Positions 7,716 through 16,259 of a DNA stretch of 63,646 bases are shown in pieces. Source of the stretch: Roseburia sp. (GTDB lineage Bacteria > Bacillota > Clostridia > Lachnospirales > Lachnospiraceae); NCBI GenBank assembly GCA_023664725.1, contig JAMPFA010000001.1, positions 115,705 to 179,350 on the forward strand. The letters run 5' to 3'. The notes under the pieces are model-generated. The model searched no databases and was not told the origin of the DNA. It worked only from the letters and a program-made list of their open reading frames with translations. Within the stretch, counting starts at the first letter, position 1. Each line of letters begins with the position of its first letter. A program made the translations under genes and the position numbers.

Positions 7716-9014
7716 TTATTTCTGAATTTCAAAAATTTTACAGCCGTGGGCTTTTGGGGTGCAGGTCAGTGACTTTCCTTTTAGCATTGCCTGCTCATCT
7801 GTCCAAAGCTCTGTCAGGCTGATACGTTCAGTGGCTCCTGCCAATTCCTCAAGATCACAGGAAATTTCGGCTTCCACATCTTTAAAATTAAAAAGTGCAA
7901 TATACCGGGAGCCATTCTTTTCATTTCGTGCAGTCCAGACAGCAGAATTTTCGTCGGTGCTTAAGAGATGAGGTTTACAGTCTGGCGTCAGCATATTTAG
8001 AATCTTTTTGTTTGTGAGAAGGGACAATGTCCAGTTGTCAAGCTGAGTCATTTCAGCTCCAAGCATGAGCGGGGAGCCAAAGAGACACCACAGTGTCATC
8101 ATGGTGCGCTGTTCTTCCCTGGTAAAGTTTGTCTCTCTCAGGCATCCAAAACCTTTTCCGATATTTCCAAGGGGAAGCATGTCACAGTCCGGATAGCAGC
8201 CGGGCTTTACATGATCCTGCCACAGTTCACAGCGGTAAAACATATTTTTTAATAAGTCCCAGTTATCCCAGAAATCATCCGTGATCCGCCACATGTTGGC
8301 GTAAGTTTCATAGTGCCATGCCTCTTCAATTAAAGCGGGGCCCGGGGAGAGGGACAGAACAATAGGCCTGCTGCATTTCTCTATGGCTTTGTGGAGCATT
8401 TCCACCTCATGTCTGGCAGAATATGGATCATGAGGGTACATGTTGGTGTTGCAGATATCATCACACTTGATAAAATCCACGCCCCAGGAGGCGTAAAGTT
8501 CTAACAGGGAATCATAGTAAAGCTGTCCTTCCGGGGTGTTCTTTATGCCGTACATATCCGGGTTCCAACGGCTGATAGAATAGGGGTCTGCAATCTCGTC
8601 TGCGGTTAGATTTGTGCCCTTTATTCTGCCGTGGCTGTGGGCGGCAATCCTTGGAACGCCCCGCATTATGTGGATGCCAAATTTCAGTCCAAGGCTGTGG
8701 ATATAGTCGGCAAGGGGTTTAAATCCTGCTCCGCCTTTGGAGGAGGGGAAGCGTTCTTCGTCCGGCAGAAGCCTGGAGTAATCGTCCATTTGAAGCTCTG
8801 AAAATGGGATGTACTGGTATTCTTCCCGGCGGGTTCCTGCGCCTTTGGCGTACCATTGGATATCCACTACGATGTATTCCCAGCCGTATTGCTTTAGGTG
8901 GGCGGCCATGTAATCGGCGTTGGTGCGGACCTGGGCTTCATTTACGGTAGTGTCGTAGTAGTCATAGCTGTTCCAGCCCATAGGAGGGGTGGGGGCAAAA
9001 TTGTTTTTGTTCAT
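7716..9014 (-). CDS. GH27 family alpha-galactosidase / beta-L-arabinopyranosidase
   Basis: A 432-residue protein with no signal peptide. The N-terminal PPMGWNSYD motif and (beta/alpha)8 barrel order are typical of GH27. The likely nucleophile is Asp185 in DFIKCDD and the acid/base an Asp of WRITDD (246-247). A C-terminal beta-sandwich begins near residue 340. The family hydrolyses terminal alpha-D-galactose; some bacterial members prefer beta-L-arabinopyranose, which has the same ring stereochemistry. Given its GH43 and GH127 neighbours the second activity is credible, but the sequence alone does not settle it. It is transcribed divergently from GH127, with a promoter at 9057-9085 and AAGGA before the ATG. 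Confidence 0.88.
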   Translation of the reverse strand: MNKNNFAPTPPMGWNSYDYYDTTVNEAQVRTNADYMAAHLKQYGWEYIVVDIQWYAKGAGTRREEYQYIPFSELQMDDYSRLLPDEERFPSSKGGAGFKPLADYIHSLGLKFGIHIMRGVPRIAAHSHGRIKGTNLTADEIADPYSISRWNPDMYGIKNTPEGQLYYDSLLELYASWGVDFIKCDDICNTNMYPHDPYSARHEVEMLHKAIEKCSRPIVLSLSPGPALIEEAWHYETYANMWRITDDFWDNWDLLKNMFYRCELWQDHVKPGCYPDCDMLPLGNIGKGFGCLRETNFTREEQRTMMTLWCLFGSPLMLGAEMTQLDNWTLSLLTNKKILNMLTPDCKPHLLSTDENSAVWTARNEKNGSRYIALFNFKDVEAEISCDLEELAGATERISLTELWTDEQAMLKGKSLTCTPKAHGCKIFEIQK

Positions 9015-9056
9015 GGAAATTGTTCCTTTCTTAAAATGTGATGATTAGGTAATGTT

Positions 9057-9085
9057 ATTATAGCAGGACTTATGTGTAATTTCAG
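9057..9085 (-). promoter_or_regulatory. Promoter for the GH27 gene
   Basis: On the minus strand CTGAAA (9085-9080), a 17-bp spacer and a perfect TATAAT (9062-9057) precede the GH27 start by about 40 bp. This lies in the 200-bp divergent region shared with GH127. Confidence 0.6.
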
Positions 9086-9214
9086 TGAAAAAATGATATT
9101 CTTCCATGCTTTTTTTGAATAATTTAGCTTTCCGTCAAAATCATCTTGCAAAAGGAGGTTTTCTCCCATAAGATAGGAGTAGGGAACAGTGATTTTATGA
9201 TGGAGGTTTCAAAC

Positions 9215-11158
9215 ATGGAGAAGAAAAAATTACAGACGATCAGTCTAAACAACATCGGGGTAAGGGATGCATTTTGGGACAAGTATATCTCCCTGGTGAC
9301 GAAGGAGATTATCCCCTACCAGTGGGACGCCTTAAATGACCAGGTAAGGGATGCAGAACCCAGCCGCTGTATTTCAAATTTCCAGGTGGCAGCAGGATTA
9401 AAGGAGGGAACTTTTGAGGGATTTGTATTTCAGGACACGGACCTGGCGAAATGGCTGGAGGCGGTGGCTTACTCCCTTTCCTACGAGAAAAATGAGGAGT
9501 TGGAAAAACTGGCAGACGGGGCAATTGAGCTGATTGGCAAAGCCCAGGAGGAAAACGGATATCTGGACACCTATTTTTCCATCTTAGAGCCGGGAAAACA
9601 GTTTTGCAATCTGAAAGAAGGGCATGAGCTTTACACCGCCGGACATATGATAGAGGCGGCAGTGGCATATTACAAAATTACAGGAAAAGATACTTTTTTA
9701 ACTATTATGAAAAAGACGGCGGACTTGATCTGTGATGTGTTTCACACAGAAAGGTATGAAAATGCAGTGCCGGGACATGAGGAGATTGAGCTGGCGTTGG
9801 TGAAGCTCTATGAGGTCACGGGGGAAAAGAAATATCTTTCCATGGCAAAGGATTTTGTGGAGAGAAGGGGGACAAGTCCCAACTATCTGGAAGAGGAGAG
9901 CAGTAAAGAGTGGTTTGTGGATGTGTGGCATGACCAAAATCCTTACCATGCGCCCTACGGACAGGCCCATCTTCCGGTACGGCAGCAGAAAACCGCTGAG
10001 GGACACGCTGTTCGGGCAGTGTATCTCTACTGTGCTATGGCGGATCTGGCTTTTGCATATCAGGACAAAGGACTTTTTGATGCCTGTGAGACTCTGTATC
10101 AAAATATAGTAGAAAAGAGAATGTACATTACCGGGGGGATCGGAAGTTCCGGCATCTTAGAGCGGTTTACCACAGACTACGACCTGCCCAATGCCAGCAA
10201 TTATGCGGAGAGCTGCGCCTCTATCGGCCTTGCCTTGTTCTGCCGGAGGATGGCACAGATTACCGGGGATGCAAAATATATCGAGACTATGGAGACTGCC
10301 CTTGTCAACACAGTTCTTGCGGGAATTGCCATGGACGGGAAAAGTTTTTTTTATGTGAATCCTCTGGAAGTCTGGCCGGATGCCTGTATGGAAAAAACCT
10401 CTATGGAGCATGTAAAACCGGTGCGCCAGAAATGGTTCGGCTGCGCCTGCTGCCCCCCAAATATTGCAAGGACATTGGCATCCTTTGGAGAGTACATCTG
10501 TTTTACCGGGGAGGATTCCCTTTGGATCAATCTTTTGACAGGGGCAGATATTGCCGCAGATTTTAAGGGAAAAGAAGTAAGCTTTAAGATGGAGAGCGAA
10601 ATGCCCTGGGAGGGAAAAATAAAGATTCAGGTTTCCTCGCAGGAGACGGCTGCGGGAAGCCTTTATATCCGTGTGCCGGAATATGCGGAGGATCCCGTGT
10701 TTATCATGGACGGCAAAAAATTGACGCCTAAAGTAGAAAAAGGCTATGCCTGTTTTTGTGAAAACTGGAAGGATCAGGTCATCACCATGGAGTTTTCCAT
10801 GGATGCCCACTTTGTCTATGCAAATCCAAATGTCCGGGCAGACGCAGGGAAAGCGGCAGTGGTGAAAGGGCCTTTGGTGTACTGTCTGGAAGAGGCGGAC
10901 AATGGTGAGAATCTGTCAGGGATTTTTCTGGATACCGCAGCAGGGCTTGAAGAAAATTTCAGAGAGGATCTGCTGGGGGGTGTGACGGAGCTTACCGCAA
11001 AAGGGAAACGGATCGTGAAAAAAGACTGGGATAAAGAAAGTCTTTATCGTCTCACTCCGGTGGAGCTTCAGGAGACACAGGTGAAATTTGTGCCTTACTG
11101 CCATTGGGGGAATAGGAAAACTGGGGAGATGGCGGTTTGGGTAAAAACGCTTATGTAA
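9215..11158 (+). CDS. GH127 beta-L-arabinofuranosidase
   Basis: The start at ATG 9215 was chosen because TGGAGG lies 8 bp upstream; in-frame codons at 9146 and 9197 are possible but less convincing. The 647-residue product has the GH127 (former DUF1680) signature: Glu332 and Cys334 in YAESCASIG, and Cys410, Cys412 and Cys413 in GCACCPPNIAR. In characterised GH127 enzymes Glu-x-Cys and the Cys-Cys pair bind zinc, and one Cys is the nucleophile. There is no signal peptide. The family removes beta-L-arabinofuranose, as in hydroxyproline-rich plant glycoproteins, so this organism may take up short beta-arabino-oligosaccharides. It is divergent from GH27. Confidence 0.92.
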   Translation: MEKKKLQTISLNNIGVRDAFWDKYISLVTKEIIPYQWDALNDQVRDAEPSRCISNFQVAAGLKEGTFEGFVFQDTDLAKWLEAVAYSLSYEKNEELEKLADGAIELIGKAQEENGYLDTYFSILEPGKQFCNLKEGHELYTAGHMIEAAVAYYKITGKDTFLTIMKKTADLICDVFHTERYENAVPGHEEIELALVKLYEVTGEKKYLSMAKDFVERRGTSPNYLEEESSKEWFVDVWHDQNPYHAPYGQAHLPVRQQKTAEGHAVRAVYLYCAMADLAFAYQDKGLFDACETLYQNIVEKRMYITGGIGSSGILERFTTDYDLPNASNYAESCASIGLALFCRRMAQITGDAKYIETMETALVNTVLAGIAMDGKSFFYVNPLEVWPDACMEKTSMEHVKPVRQKWFGCACCPPNIARTLASFGEYICFTGEDSLWINLLTGADIAADFKGKEVSFKMESEMPWEGKIKIQVSSQETAAGSLYIRVPEYAEDPVFIMDGKKLTPKVEKGYACFCENWKDQVITMEFSMDAHFVYANPNVRADAGKAAVVKGPLVYCLEEADNGENLSGIFLDTAAGLEENFREDLLGGVTELTAKGKRIVKKDWDKESLYRLTPVELQETQVKFVPYCHWGNRKTGEMAVWVKTLM

Positions 11159-11426
11159 ACATTAAGGAAGATTGCCTTTGAACTATCTCTCGGGAAATGG
11201 GCAAAAGTCATGTAGTGACAGATTCTGGTTCACATTATTATCATACTTTTATCAAAAATATGTCATATTGTTATGTATAATTGTAGGAGTTGGGAACAGT
11301 TCCTTAGGTATTTGGCAGCGTCCGTTGTGAAATACGGGGTATTACAATTAACTGGCAATGTTAAAAACGGAATGTTAGATTTTGCCGATAATTTTAGTAT
11401 TTTTTGAAGATAGTTGGAGGTAAAGT

Positions 11427-13241
11427 ATGAAGAATAAGAAGTATCGTATGATGTGTGGACTGGTGCTAGGAACTTTTATGTTGGCGGCAGGAGCGGGCTG
11501 TGGAAGTGCGTCTTCGGAAAAGGCAGAAGCGGTTAAAGTGTCAGAAGAAACGGCTGCTTTTGATAATGCTTTTGTCTATGAGGATGAAGAAAAAGAGGTT
11601 CCGGTTTCCACCACTGTTATGGGAAAAGTGGTATCTGTTTCAGGGGCTACTGTTGAGCTGGAAGTGGCAGATTTCCATGAAGGAGAAGGGGGTATGCCTC
11701 AGGGAGGGCAGCCAGGAGGAGAAAGACCGGAAGGAGAGCCCCAGGGAAATGCCCCGTCAGGCGGTATGCCACAGGATATGCCCCAGGGGGAAAAAGCCGT
11801 GCTTACCCTTGGAGATTCCTCTGTTGTCAATGGGGAGATTACCCAGGGGACAATGATTTCTATTACTTTTGATGAAGATGGTGCGATCACAAAAATAGAA
11901 GTGCAGGAAAACATGGGAGGCGGCATGGCGCCGGGAGGCCAGGCATCGGCGGTGGACAGCTATGATGCAGTGACAGAGTACAGTGAGGACACCCAGGCAG
12001 CAGGGGAGCAGTATGCTTCCACCGGAACAGACGAAAATGCCATTCTGGTGACAGGAGGCGCTTCTGTCACATTAGATTCCATTGGGGTGGAGCGCAATTC
12101 CTCTGACAGCACAGGCGGGGATACGGCCAGCTTTTACGGTGTGGGAGCGGCAGTCCTGGCAACAGACGGGGAGCTTAATATCAGCGACAGTTCCATCACT
12201 ACGGATTCCCAGGGCGGAGCTGGAGTATTTGCCTACGGAGACGGGAAGGTCAATGTGTCCACCACAAAAATTGATACCAGCCAGGATACCTCCGGCGGTA
12301 TCCATGTGGCAGGCGGCGGAACTCTGTACGCCAACAATCTGGAAGTGGCTACAGAGGGAAATTCTTCTGCGGCAATCCGAAGTGACAGGGGCGGCGGAAC
12401 TATGTTTGTAACCGGCGGAAGCTACACCAGCAGCGGAACAGGCTCCCCGGCGGTTTACTGTACAGCGGATATTATGGTAAACGGTGCAAACCTTACGGCC
12501 ACAGGTTCGGAGGCTGTGTGTATGGAAGGGCTTAACAATCTCTATTTTTACAACTGCAATATCACCGGAAACATGAAGGATGACGATCAGAACGATACCA
12601 CCTGGAACATGATCGTATACCAGAGTATGTCCGGGGACGCTCAGGTGGGCAATGCCACTATGCAGATACAGGGAGGCAGGATTACAGCAGAAAACGGAGG
12701 GCTGATCTACACCACAAATACACAGAGCAATATTCTGCTCTCAGGTGTGGATATCGCCTATGCCGATGACAGCGAATTTTTCCTTCAATGCACCGGGAAC
12801 AACAATAAACGGGGCTGGGGAAAGACGGGAGAAAACGGAGCAGACTGCACCTTTACCGCATTGGGCCAGGAAATGGAAGGAAACATTATTTGGGACAGCA
12901 TCAGCAATCTGAAATTTTATATGGAACAGGGAAGTACGCTGACAGGAGCCTTTCTGCAGGATGAGACATGGGCAGGAAACGGCGGTGACGGCTTCGCAGA
13001 CTTGTGCATCAGTGAGGATTCCACCTGGGTGGTAACAGGGGACAGTACACTTACAAACCTTTATAATGCGGGAGACATCGTAGATGCAGAGGGTAAGGCT
13101 GTTTCTGTAAAAGGTGCGGATGGAACCGTTTACGCAGAAGGGGACAGCGTTTATGCCATTACGGTGGAAAGCTATTCCACTGACCCGGACTTTTCAGGTG
13201 CGGCAAGTCCCCAGGATGAAAAGAAATTGTTTACAGAATAA
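11427..13241 (+). CDS. Secreted lipoprotein with parallel beta-helix-like repeats
   Basis: Signal peptide with lipobox LAAGAGC (Cys25), so probably attached to the outer face of the membrane. After a low-complexity linker, a Gly/Pro/Gln/Glu-rich segment (about residues 90-125, GGMPQGG and GEPQG-like) precedes about 400 residues of short repeating strands rich in Gly, Thr, Ser and Asn (GVGAAVLATDGELNISDSSI, GAGVFAYGDGKVNVSTTKI), the pattern of a right-handed beta-helix. Clostridial proteins of this look include acidic-polysaccharide-binding Cthe_2159-type domains, but I cannot place it firmly and see no catalytic signature. Position next to arabinan hydrolases suggests glycan binding. ATG 11427 has TTGGAGG upstream. 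The 268-bp gap before it shows no clear promoter beyond a TATAAT at about 11274. Confidence 0.75.
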   Translation: MKNKKYRMMCGLVLGTFMLAAGAGCGSASSEKAEAVKVSEETAAFDNAFVYEDEEKEVPVSTTVMGKVVSVSGATVELEVADFHEGEGGMPQGGQPGGERPEGEPQGNAPSGGMPQDMPQGEKAVLTLGDSSVVNGEITQGTMISITFDEDGAITKIEVQENMGGGMAPGGQASAVDSYDAVTEYSEDTQAAGEQYASTGTDENAILVTGGASVTLDSIGVERNSSDSTGGDTASFYGVGAAVLATDGELNISDSSITTDSQGGAGVFAYGDGKVNVSTTKIDTSQDTSGGIHVAGGGTLYANNLEVATEGNSSAAIRSDRGGGTMFVTGGSYTSSGTGSPAVYCTADIMVNGANLTATGSEAVCMEGLNNLYFYNCNITGNMKDDDQNDTTWNMIVYQSMSGDAQVGNATMQIQGGRITAENGGLIYTTNTQSNILLSGVDIAYADDSEFFLQCTGNNNKRGWGKTGENGADCTFTALGQEMEGNIIWDSISNLKFYMEQGSTLTGAFLQDETWAGNGGDGFADLCISEDSTWVVTGDSTLTNLYNAGDIVDAEGKAVSVKGADGTVYAEGDSVYAITVESYSTDPDFSGAASPQDEKKLFTE

Positions 13242-13343
13242 ACATTTTTTAGATAATTATTCTGAAACTAATTCTGTGAATCCATTGATTATATGAAAAT
13301 AGTTGTATATAATATTTATACAAACAGAAAAGGTGGGATTCAA

Positions 13344-13574
13344 ATGATTGTAACGGCAACCGAGTTTAAGACAAATTTTGGCAAATATCTGGATATGCTT
13401 CTCACTGAGGACATTTTCATTACCCGCAATGGAAAAACCATTGCCAAGGTTGTAAACCCAAATGTAAGCGCTGTGGACGCTATTAGTGGAATTCTGGCAG
13501 GAAAGCTTCCCGATAATTATGACGCAAAGGAGCTAAGGGAGGAGCGGCTTGAAAAATATGAGATTGATGGTTGA
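13344..13574 (+). CDS. Phd/YefM-family antitoxin
   Basis: ATG 13344 follows AAGGTGGG. The 76-residue product begins MIVTATEFKTNFGKYLDMLL, with the strand-helix pattern of Phd/YefM antitoxins, then ITRNGKTIAKVVNP, their typical second strand pair. Such proteins bind operator DNA as dimers through this part and neutralise the toxin with their C-terminal tail (here DAKELREERLEKYEIDG). The stop overlaps the PIN toxin start by 17 bp, the usual coupled arrangement. The partner toxin is gutted (13558-13764), so the antitoxin may persist as an orphan or act on another toxin. Confidence 0.87.
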   Translation: MIVTATEFKTNFGKYLDMLLTEDIFITRNGKTIAKVVNPNVSAVDAISGILAGKLPDNYDAKELREERLEKYEIDG

Positions 13575-13764
13575 TACCAACATCTTTTTGGATGTTCTGT
13601 ATGCCTATATGCAAAGAGCTGCAGATTTTGAGGATTGTCTGTTGGCGACCTGTGCCAAATCTAATCAATGCGATGCTATTGTAACCCGAAATAAAAAAGA
13701 TTTTATATCCTTTGGAGTTACGCTTCTCACTCCTTTGGAGTTATTGGAATTATTCAGAGAATAA
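13558..13764 (+). pseudogene. PIN-domain (VapC-type) toxin with central deletion
   Basis: The frame starts MRLMVDTNIFLDVLY, the PIN N-terminal strand with its first catalytic Asp, then jumps to AADFEDCLLATCAKSNQCDAIVTRNKKDF, the C-terminal half with the later acidic residues. VapC-type PIN toxins are usually 130-145 residues; this product has 68, lacking about 65 from the middle, including the helices that carry the second conserved acid. An active ribonuclease is unlikely. The deletion kept the frame. Confidence 0.8.
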
Positions 13765-13806
13765 ACAAATAATCTGAAATTTTTCTGTAAAATTTAAATT
13801 TAAGTC

Positions 13807-13835
13807 TTGCATTTTTCTGGAAAAAGATGTATAAT
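13807..13835 (+). promoter_or_regulatory. Promoter for the YjfB-like gene
   Basis: TTGCAT, a 17-bp spacer and a perfect TATAAT (13830-13835) lie 72 bp before the start codon at 13907. Confidence 0.65.
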
Positions 13836-13906
13836 TCATATATCAAAACAAATCACATAGATGAAACTATTAACCAGGTTTCTAAGTGACGGAGGAGGTG
13901 CTTCCA

Positions 13907-14098
13907 TTGGACATAGCAGGTTTATCAACAGCATTAGCTCAGGTAAAAACACAGAATGATGTAGGAGTGTTAATGCTCAGCAAGAGTTTGGATTTGACGG
14001 AGACGTTAGGAGAAGGCATGGTAGAGATTTTGGATGCATCTGCAATGGAACATTCCGTTACACCTCACCTTGGTGGCAACATAGATTATAGGATTTGA
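13907..14098 (+). CDS. YjfB-family putative motility protein, 63 aa
   Basis: The start is a TTG at 13907, chosen because GGAGGAGG (13891-13898) is correctly spaced and the resulting N-terminus MDIAGLSTALAQVKTQNDVG matches how YjfB-type proteins begin (MDI-x-x-LS-x-A). A longer GTG-started frame from 13886 would include the ribosome site. The protein is small, soluble and amphipathic. Family members in Bacillus lie in the SigD motility regulon, but their role is not established. It has its own promoter and a terminator (14122-14160), so it is a single-gene unit. A chemotaxis receptor occurs at 61079, but no flagellar genes are in view. Confidence 0.75.
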   Translation: MDIAGLSTALAQVKTQNDVGVLMLSKSLDLTETLGEGMVEILDASAMEHSVTPHLGGNIDYRI

Positions 14099-14121
14099 CG
14101 AAAGTGAATACGAGCTGATGT

Positions 14122-14160
14122 CAGCAGAGCGAATCAGAAGAAGATGCGCTCTGCTGTTTT
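14122..14160 (+). terminator. Terminator after the YjfB-like gene
   Basis: CAGCAGAGCG (14122-14131) pairs perfectly with CGCTCTGCTG (14147-14156), followed by TTTT. Confidence 0.8.
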
Positions 14161-14213
14161 CTGTGTGCAGAGGCATAGGGGAAAATTAGTATAACATAGA
14201 TGGAGGGAAAGTT

Positions 14214-15140
14214 ATGATTTGCAACAATATCCTGGAAGCGATGGGGCATACGCCGATGGTTCGCTTAAACCATATGGTGACGGAGGATATGGCACAGGTT
14301 CTGGTGAAATTTGAGGGCTTAAACGTGGGCGGTTCCATAAAGACCAGGACGGCTTACAATATGATTGAAAATGCTAAGAGGCAGGGGAAGATAACTTCCG
14401 ATACCGTAATCGTGGAGCCTACCAGCGGAAATCAGGGGATTGGCCTGGCGCTGGTGGGGGCTGTAAAGGGATATCCGGTAAAAATCATAATGCCGGATTC
14501 CGTCAGCGAGGAGCGCAGGAAATTGATCAGCCACTATGGCGCAGAAGTGATTTTAATTCATGATGAAGGAAATATCGGGAAATGCATTGAGGAGTGTTTA
14601 AACACTGCCCTTGCCATGGCAAAGGAAGATAAAAACGTGTTTGTCCCCCAGCAGTTTGAAAATCCGGCAAATCCCCAGATTCACAGGATTCAGACGGGAA
14701 AGGAAATATTGGAGCAGGTGGAGGGAGAAATCCACGGCTTTTGCTCCGGCATTGGAACAGGGGGGACCATAACAGGAATCGGGGAAGTTTTAAAAGAGAA
14801 AAACCCGGACATGGAAATCTGGGCAGTAGAGCCGGAGGATGCGGCGATCCTCTCCGGCGGCTCCATTGGAACCCATATACAGATGGGGATTGGTGACGGG
14901 GTGATACCGGAAATCTTAAATCAGCAGATCTACAGTGAGATCTGCATTATCTCCGACCAGGAGGCCCTGCAGACTGCCAGAGATCTGGCATCAAAGGAAG
15001 GGATTATGTGCGGGATTTCCAGCGGGACAAATGTGGCGGCTGCCCTTCGTCTTGCAAAGAAACTGGGAAGTGGAAAAACGGTGGTGACCGTTTTGCCGGA
15101 TACTGCGGAACGGTATTTTTCCACTCCTTTGTTTGACTAA
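14214..15140 (+). CDS. Cysteine synthase family PLP enzyme
   Basis: A 308-residue fold-type II PLP enzyme, cytoplasmic. Lys43 in GGSIKTRTAYNMI is the expected PLP lysine; TSGNQGIG (about 64-71) is the substrate carboxylate loop; GTGGTITGIG binds the PLP phosphate; GISSGTNVAAAL and PDTAERYFST are near the C-terminus. O-acetylserine sulfhydrylases make cysteine from O-acetylserine and sulfide, and this is the most likely role. The loop reads N-Q-G instead of the usual N-T-G, and the lysine motif lacks the usual Pro-Ser-x-S before it, so the substrate may differ (related enzymes act on O-phosphoserine, homocysteine or 2,3-diaminopropionate routes). GGAGG precedes ATG 14214. The end is convergent with the DUF4422 gene, 4 bp apart. 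Confidence 0.8.
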   Translation: MICNNILEAMGHTPMVRLNHMVTEDMAQVLVKFEGLNVGGSIKTRTAYNMIENAKRQGKITSDTVIVEPTSGNQGIGLALVGAVKGYPVKIIMPDSVSEERRKLISHYGAEVILIHDEGNIGKCIEECLNTALAMAKEDKNVFVPQQFENPANPQIHRIQTGKEILEQVEGEIHGFCSGIGTGGTITGIGEVLKEKNPDMEIWAVEPEDAAILSGGSIGTHIQMGIGDGVIPEILNQQIYSEICIISDQEALQTARDLASKEGIMCGISSGTNVAAALRLAKKLGSGKTVVTVLPDTAERYFSTPLFD

Positions 15141-15144
15141 ATTT

Positions 15145-16215
15145 TCAGTTTCTCTTTTGGCTCAAAAGCATCCTGGCAATATTTACTGCCTGGGGGCTTG
15201 CCAGATTTTCGTCTGACAAAAGCAGCAGATCTTCCGGCTTTGCCCTGCCTTCCAGTTCTCTGGCTACCGCCTGGTTTAACTTATGAAAATGGGAGATCAG
15301 CTGGCGGTAGTCCTTAATATAGTCCAGAATACATCTGCCTCTGGCCTCGTCCTCAAAGCTGCATGTGGAGATGATCTGCATACAGATCCTTAGCTCCCCG
15401 GTTACGTCTGAGGCTTCCATCAGCACATCAGGACGTTTGGCGTAACAGTCCAGGAAACATTGTTTTGCCCCCTCGTAATCCCGTTTGGCAAAGAATGCTC
15501 CCATATTTTCTTTTAACTGTCTTGTCTCATATTTTTCTCCGGACATCCCCACCATACATTCGTAAACGTTCAGATTTTGTTTTTGGATCCATACCGTCTG
15601 CAAAAATTCCGACAAAAAACCAAAGAGCCGTTTCTGGTAGCTGTTGTACCCGGTGAAATCCGTGCGCTTTCTGATCTCAAAAAGTATGTCAAAAAGCCAT
15701 TCGCAGTACCGGGAATAAAGCACCCTGGAAGTGATAAAAATATTGCCAAAGTAAGTGTTTGGCCCTGCCACGAGCCGCCGGTAAGTTTCGTAATATTCCG
15801 GGTATTTTTCCTGCAAAACAGCTGCCGTGAGTTTCAGGTCTTTGGCGTGGTGGTTTTCGGAAAATCCCTGTTCATAGGAGCAGGTGAGGGTCAGAAGCTT
15901 TGTGGTGATCATGTCATATTTGGATAAAAGCTCCTCAAGCTCCGGCCGGGAAAAAAGCATGCCTTTTTCGTTTATGAGATAGCGTCTGTAATGGCAGATA
16001 CCGATATAGTCTGCCTGACAGTTGTTTTTCCAGATCCAGTACATTCCGGTGAGCTCGCAGAAATAGGGATTTTCCGTTGAGATGGAATCCCCGGTGTCAT
16101 CGCCTAAAAATCCCAGGTCGCTGTTTTGCGCCCGCCCTACCTGCAGAGGGATGTACATGGGGTCGTTTGGCGGGGTAAAGGGTTTGTGGGTGATGGTGTA
16201 AATTTCTATGGACAT
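15145..16215 (-). CDS. DUF4422 domain protein, putative glycosyltransferase
   Basis: A 356-residue protein without signal peptide. The N-terminal 230 residues match DUF4422: MSIEIYTITHKPF start, VGRAQNSDLGFLGDDTGDSI, then ENPYFCELTGMYWIWKN and YIGICHYRRYL, typical of capsular or cell-wall polysaccharide glycosyltransferase-like proteins. The remaining 120 residues are helical and of unknown role. DUF4422 genes are usually in polysaccharide clusters; here it stands alone between a cysteine synthase homologue and a decayed nuclease gene, so it could be a stray. It is a hypothetical sugar transferase; donor and acceptor cannot be read. Confidence 0.82.
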   Translation of the reverse strand: MSIEIYTITHKPFTPPNDPMYIPLQVGRAQNSDLGFLGDDTGDSISTENPYFCELTGMYWIWKNNCQADYIGICHYRRYLINEKGMLFSRPELEELLSKYDMITTKLLTLTCSYEQGFSENHHAKDLKLTAAVLQEKYPEYYETYRRLVAGPNTYFGNIFITSRVLYSRYCEWLFDILFEIRKRTDFTGYNSYQKRLFGFLSEFLQTVWIQKQNLNVYECMVGMSGEKYETRQLKENMGAFFAKRDYEGAKQCFLDCYAKRPDVLMEASDVTGELRICMQIISTCSFEDEARGRCILDYIKDYRQLISHFHKLNQAVARELEGRAKPEDLLLLSDENLASPQAVNIARMLLSQKRN

Positions 16216-16259
16216 AGACGGCCTCTTTCTTTTGGTAAAGTTAAAAATTTTTCATGGTT

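Noticed and set aside
6528-11306. Shared GGAACAGTTCCT strings at about 6530 and 11294 as mobile-element ends
   Set aside because: One lies inside the Rpn coding region, flanks do not match, and no target duplication is visible.
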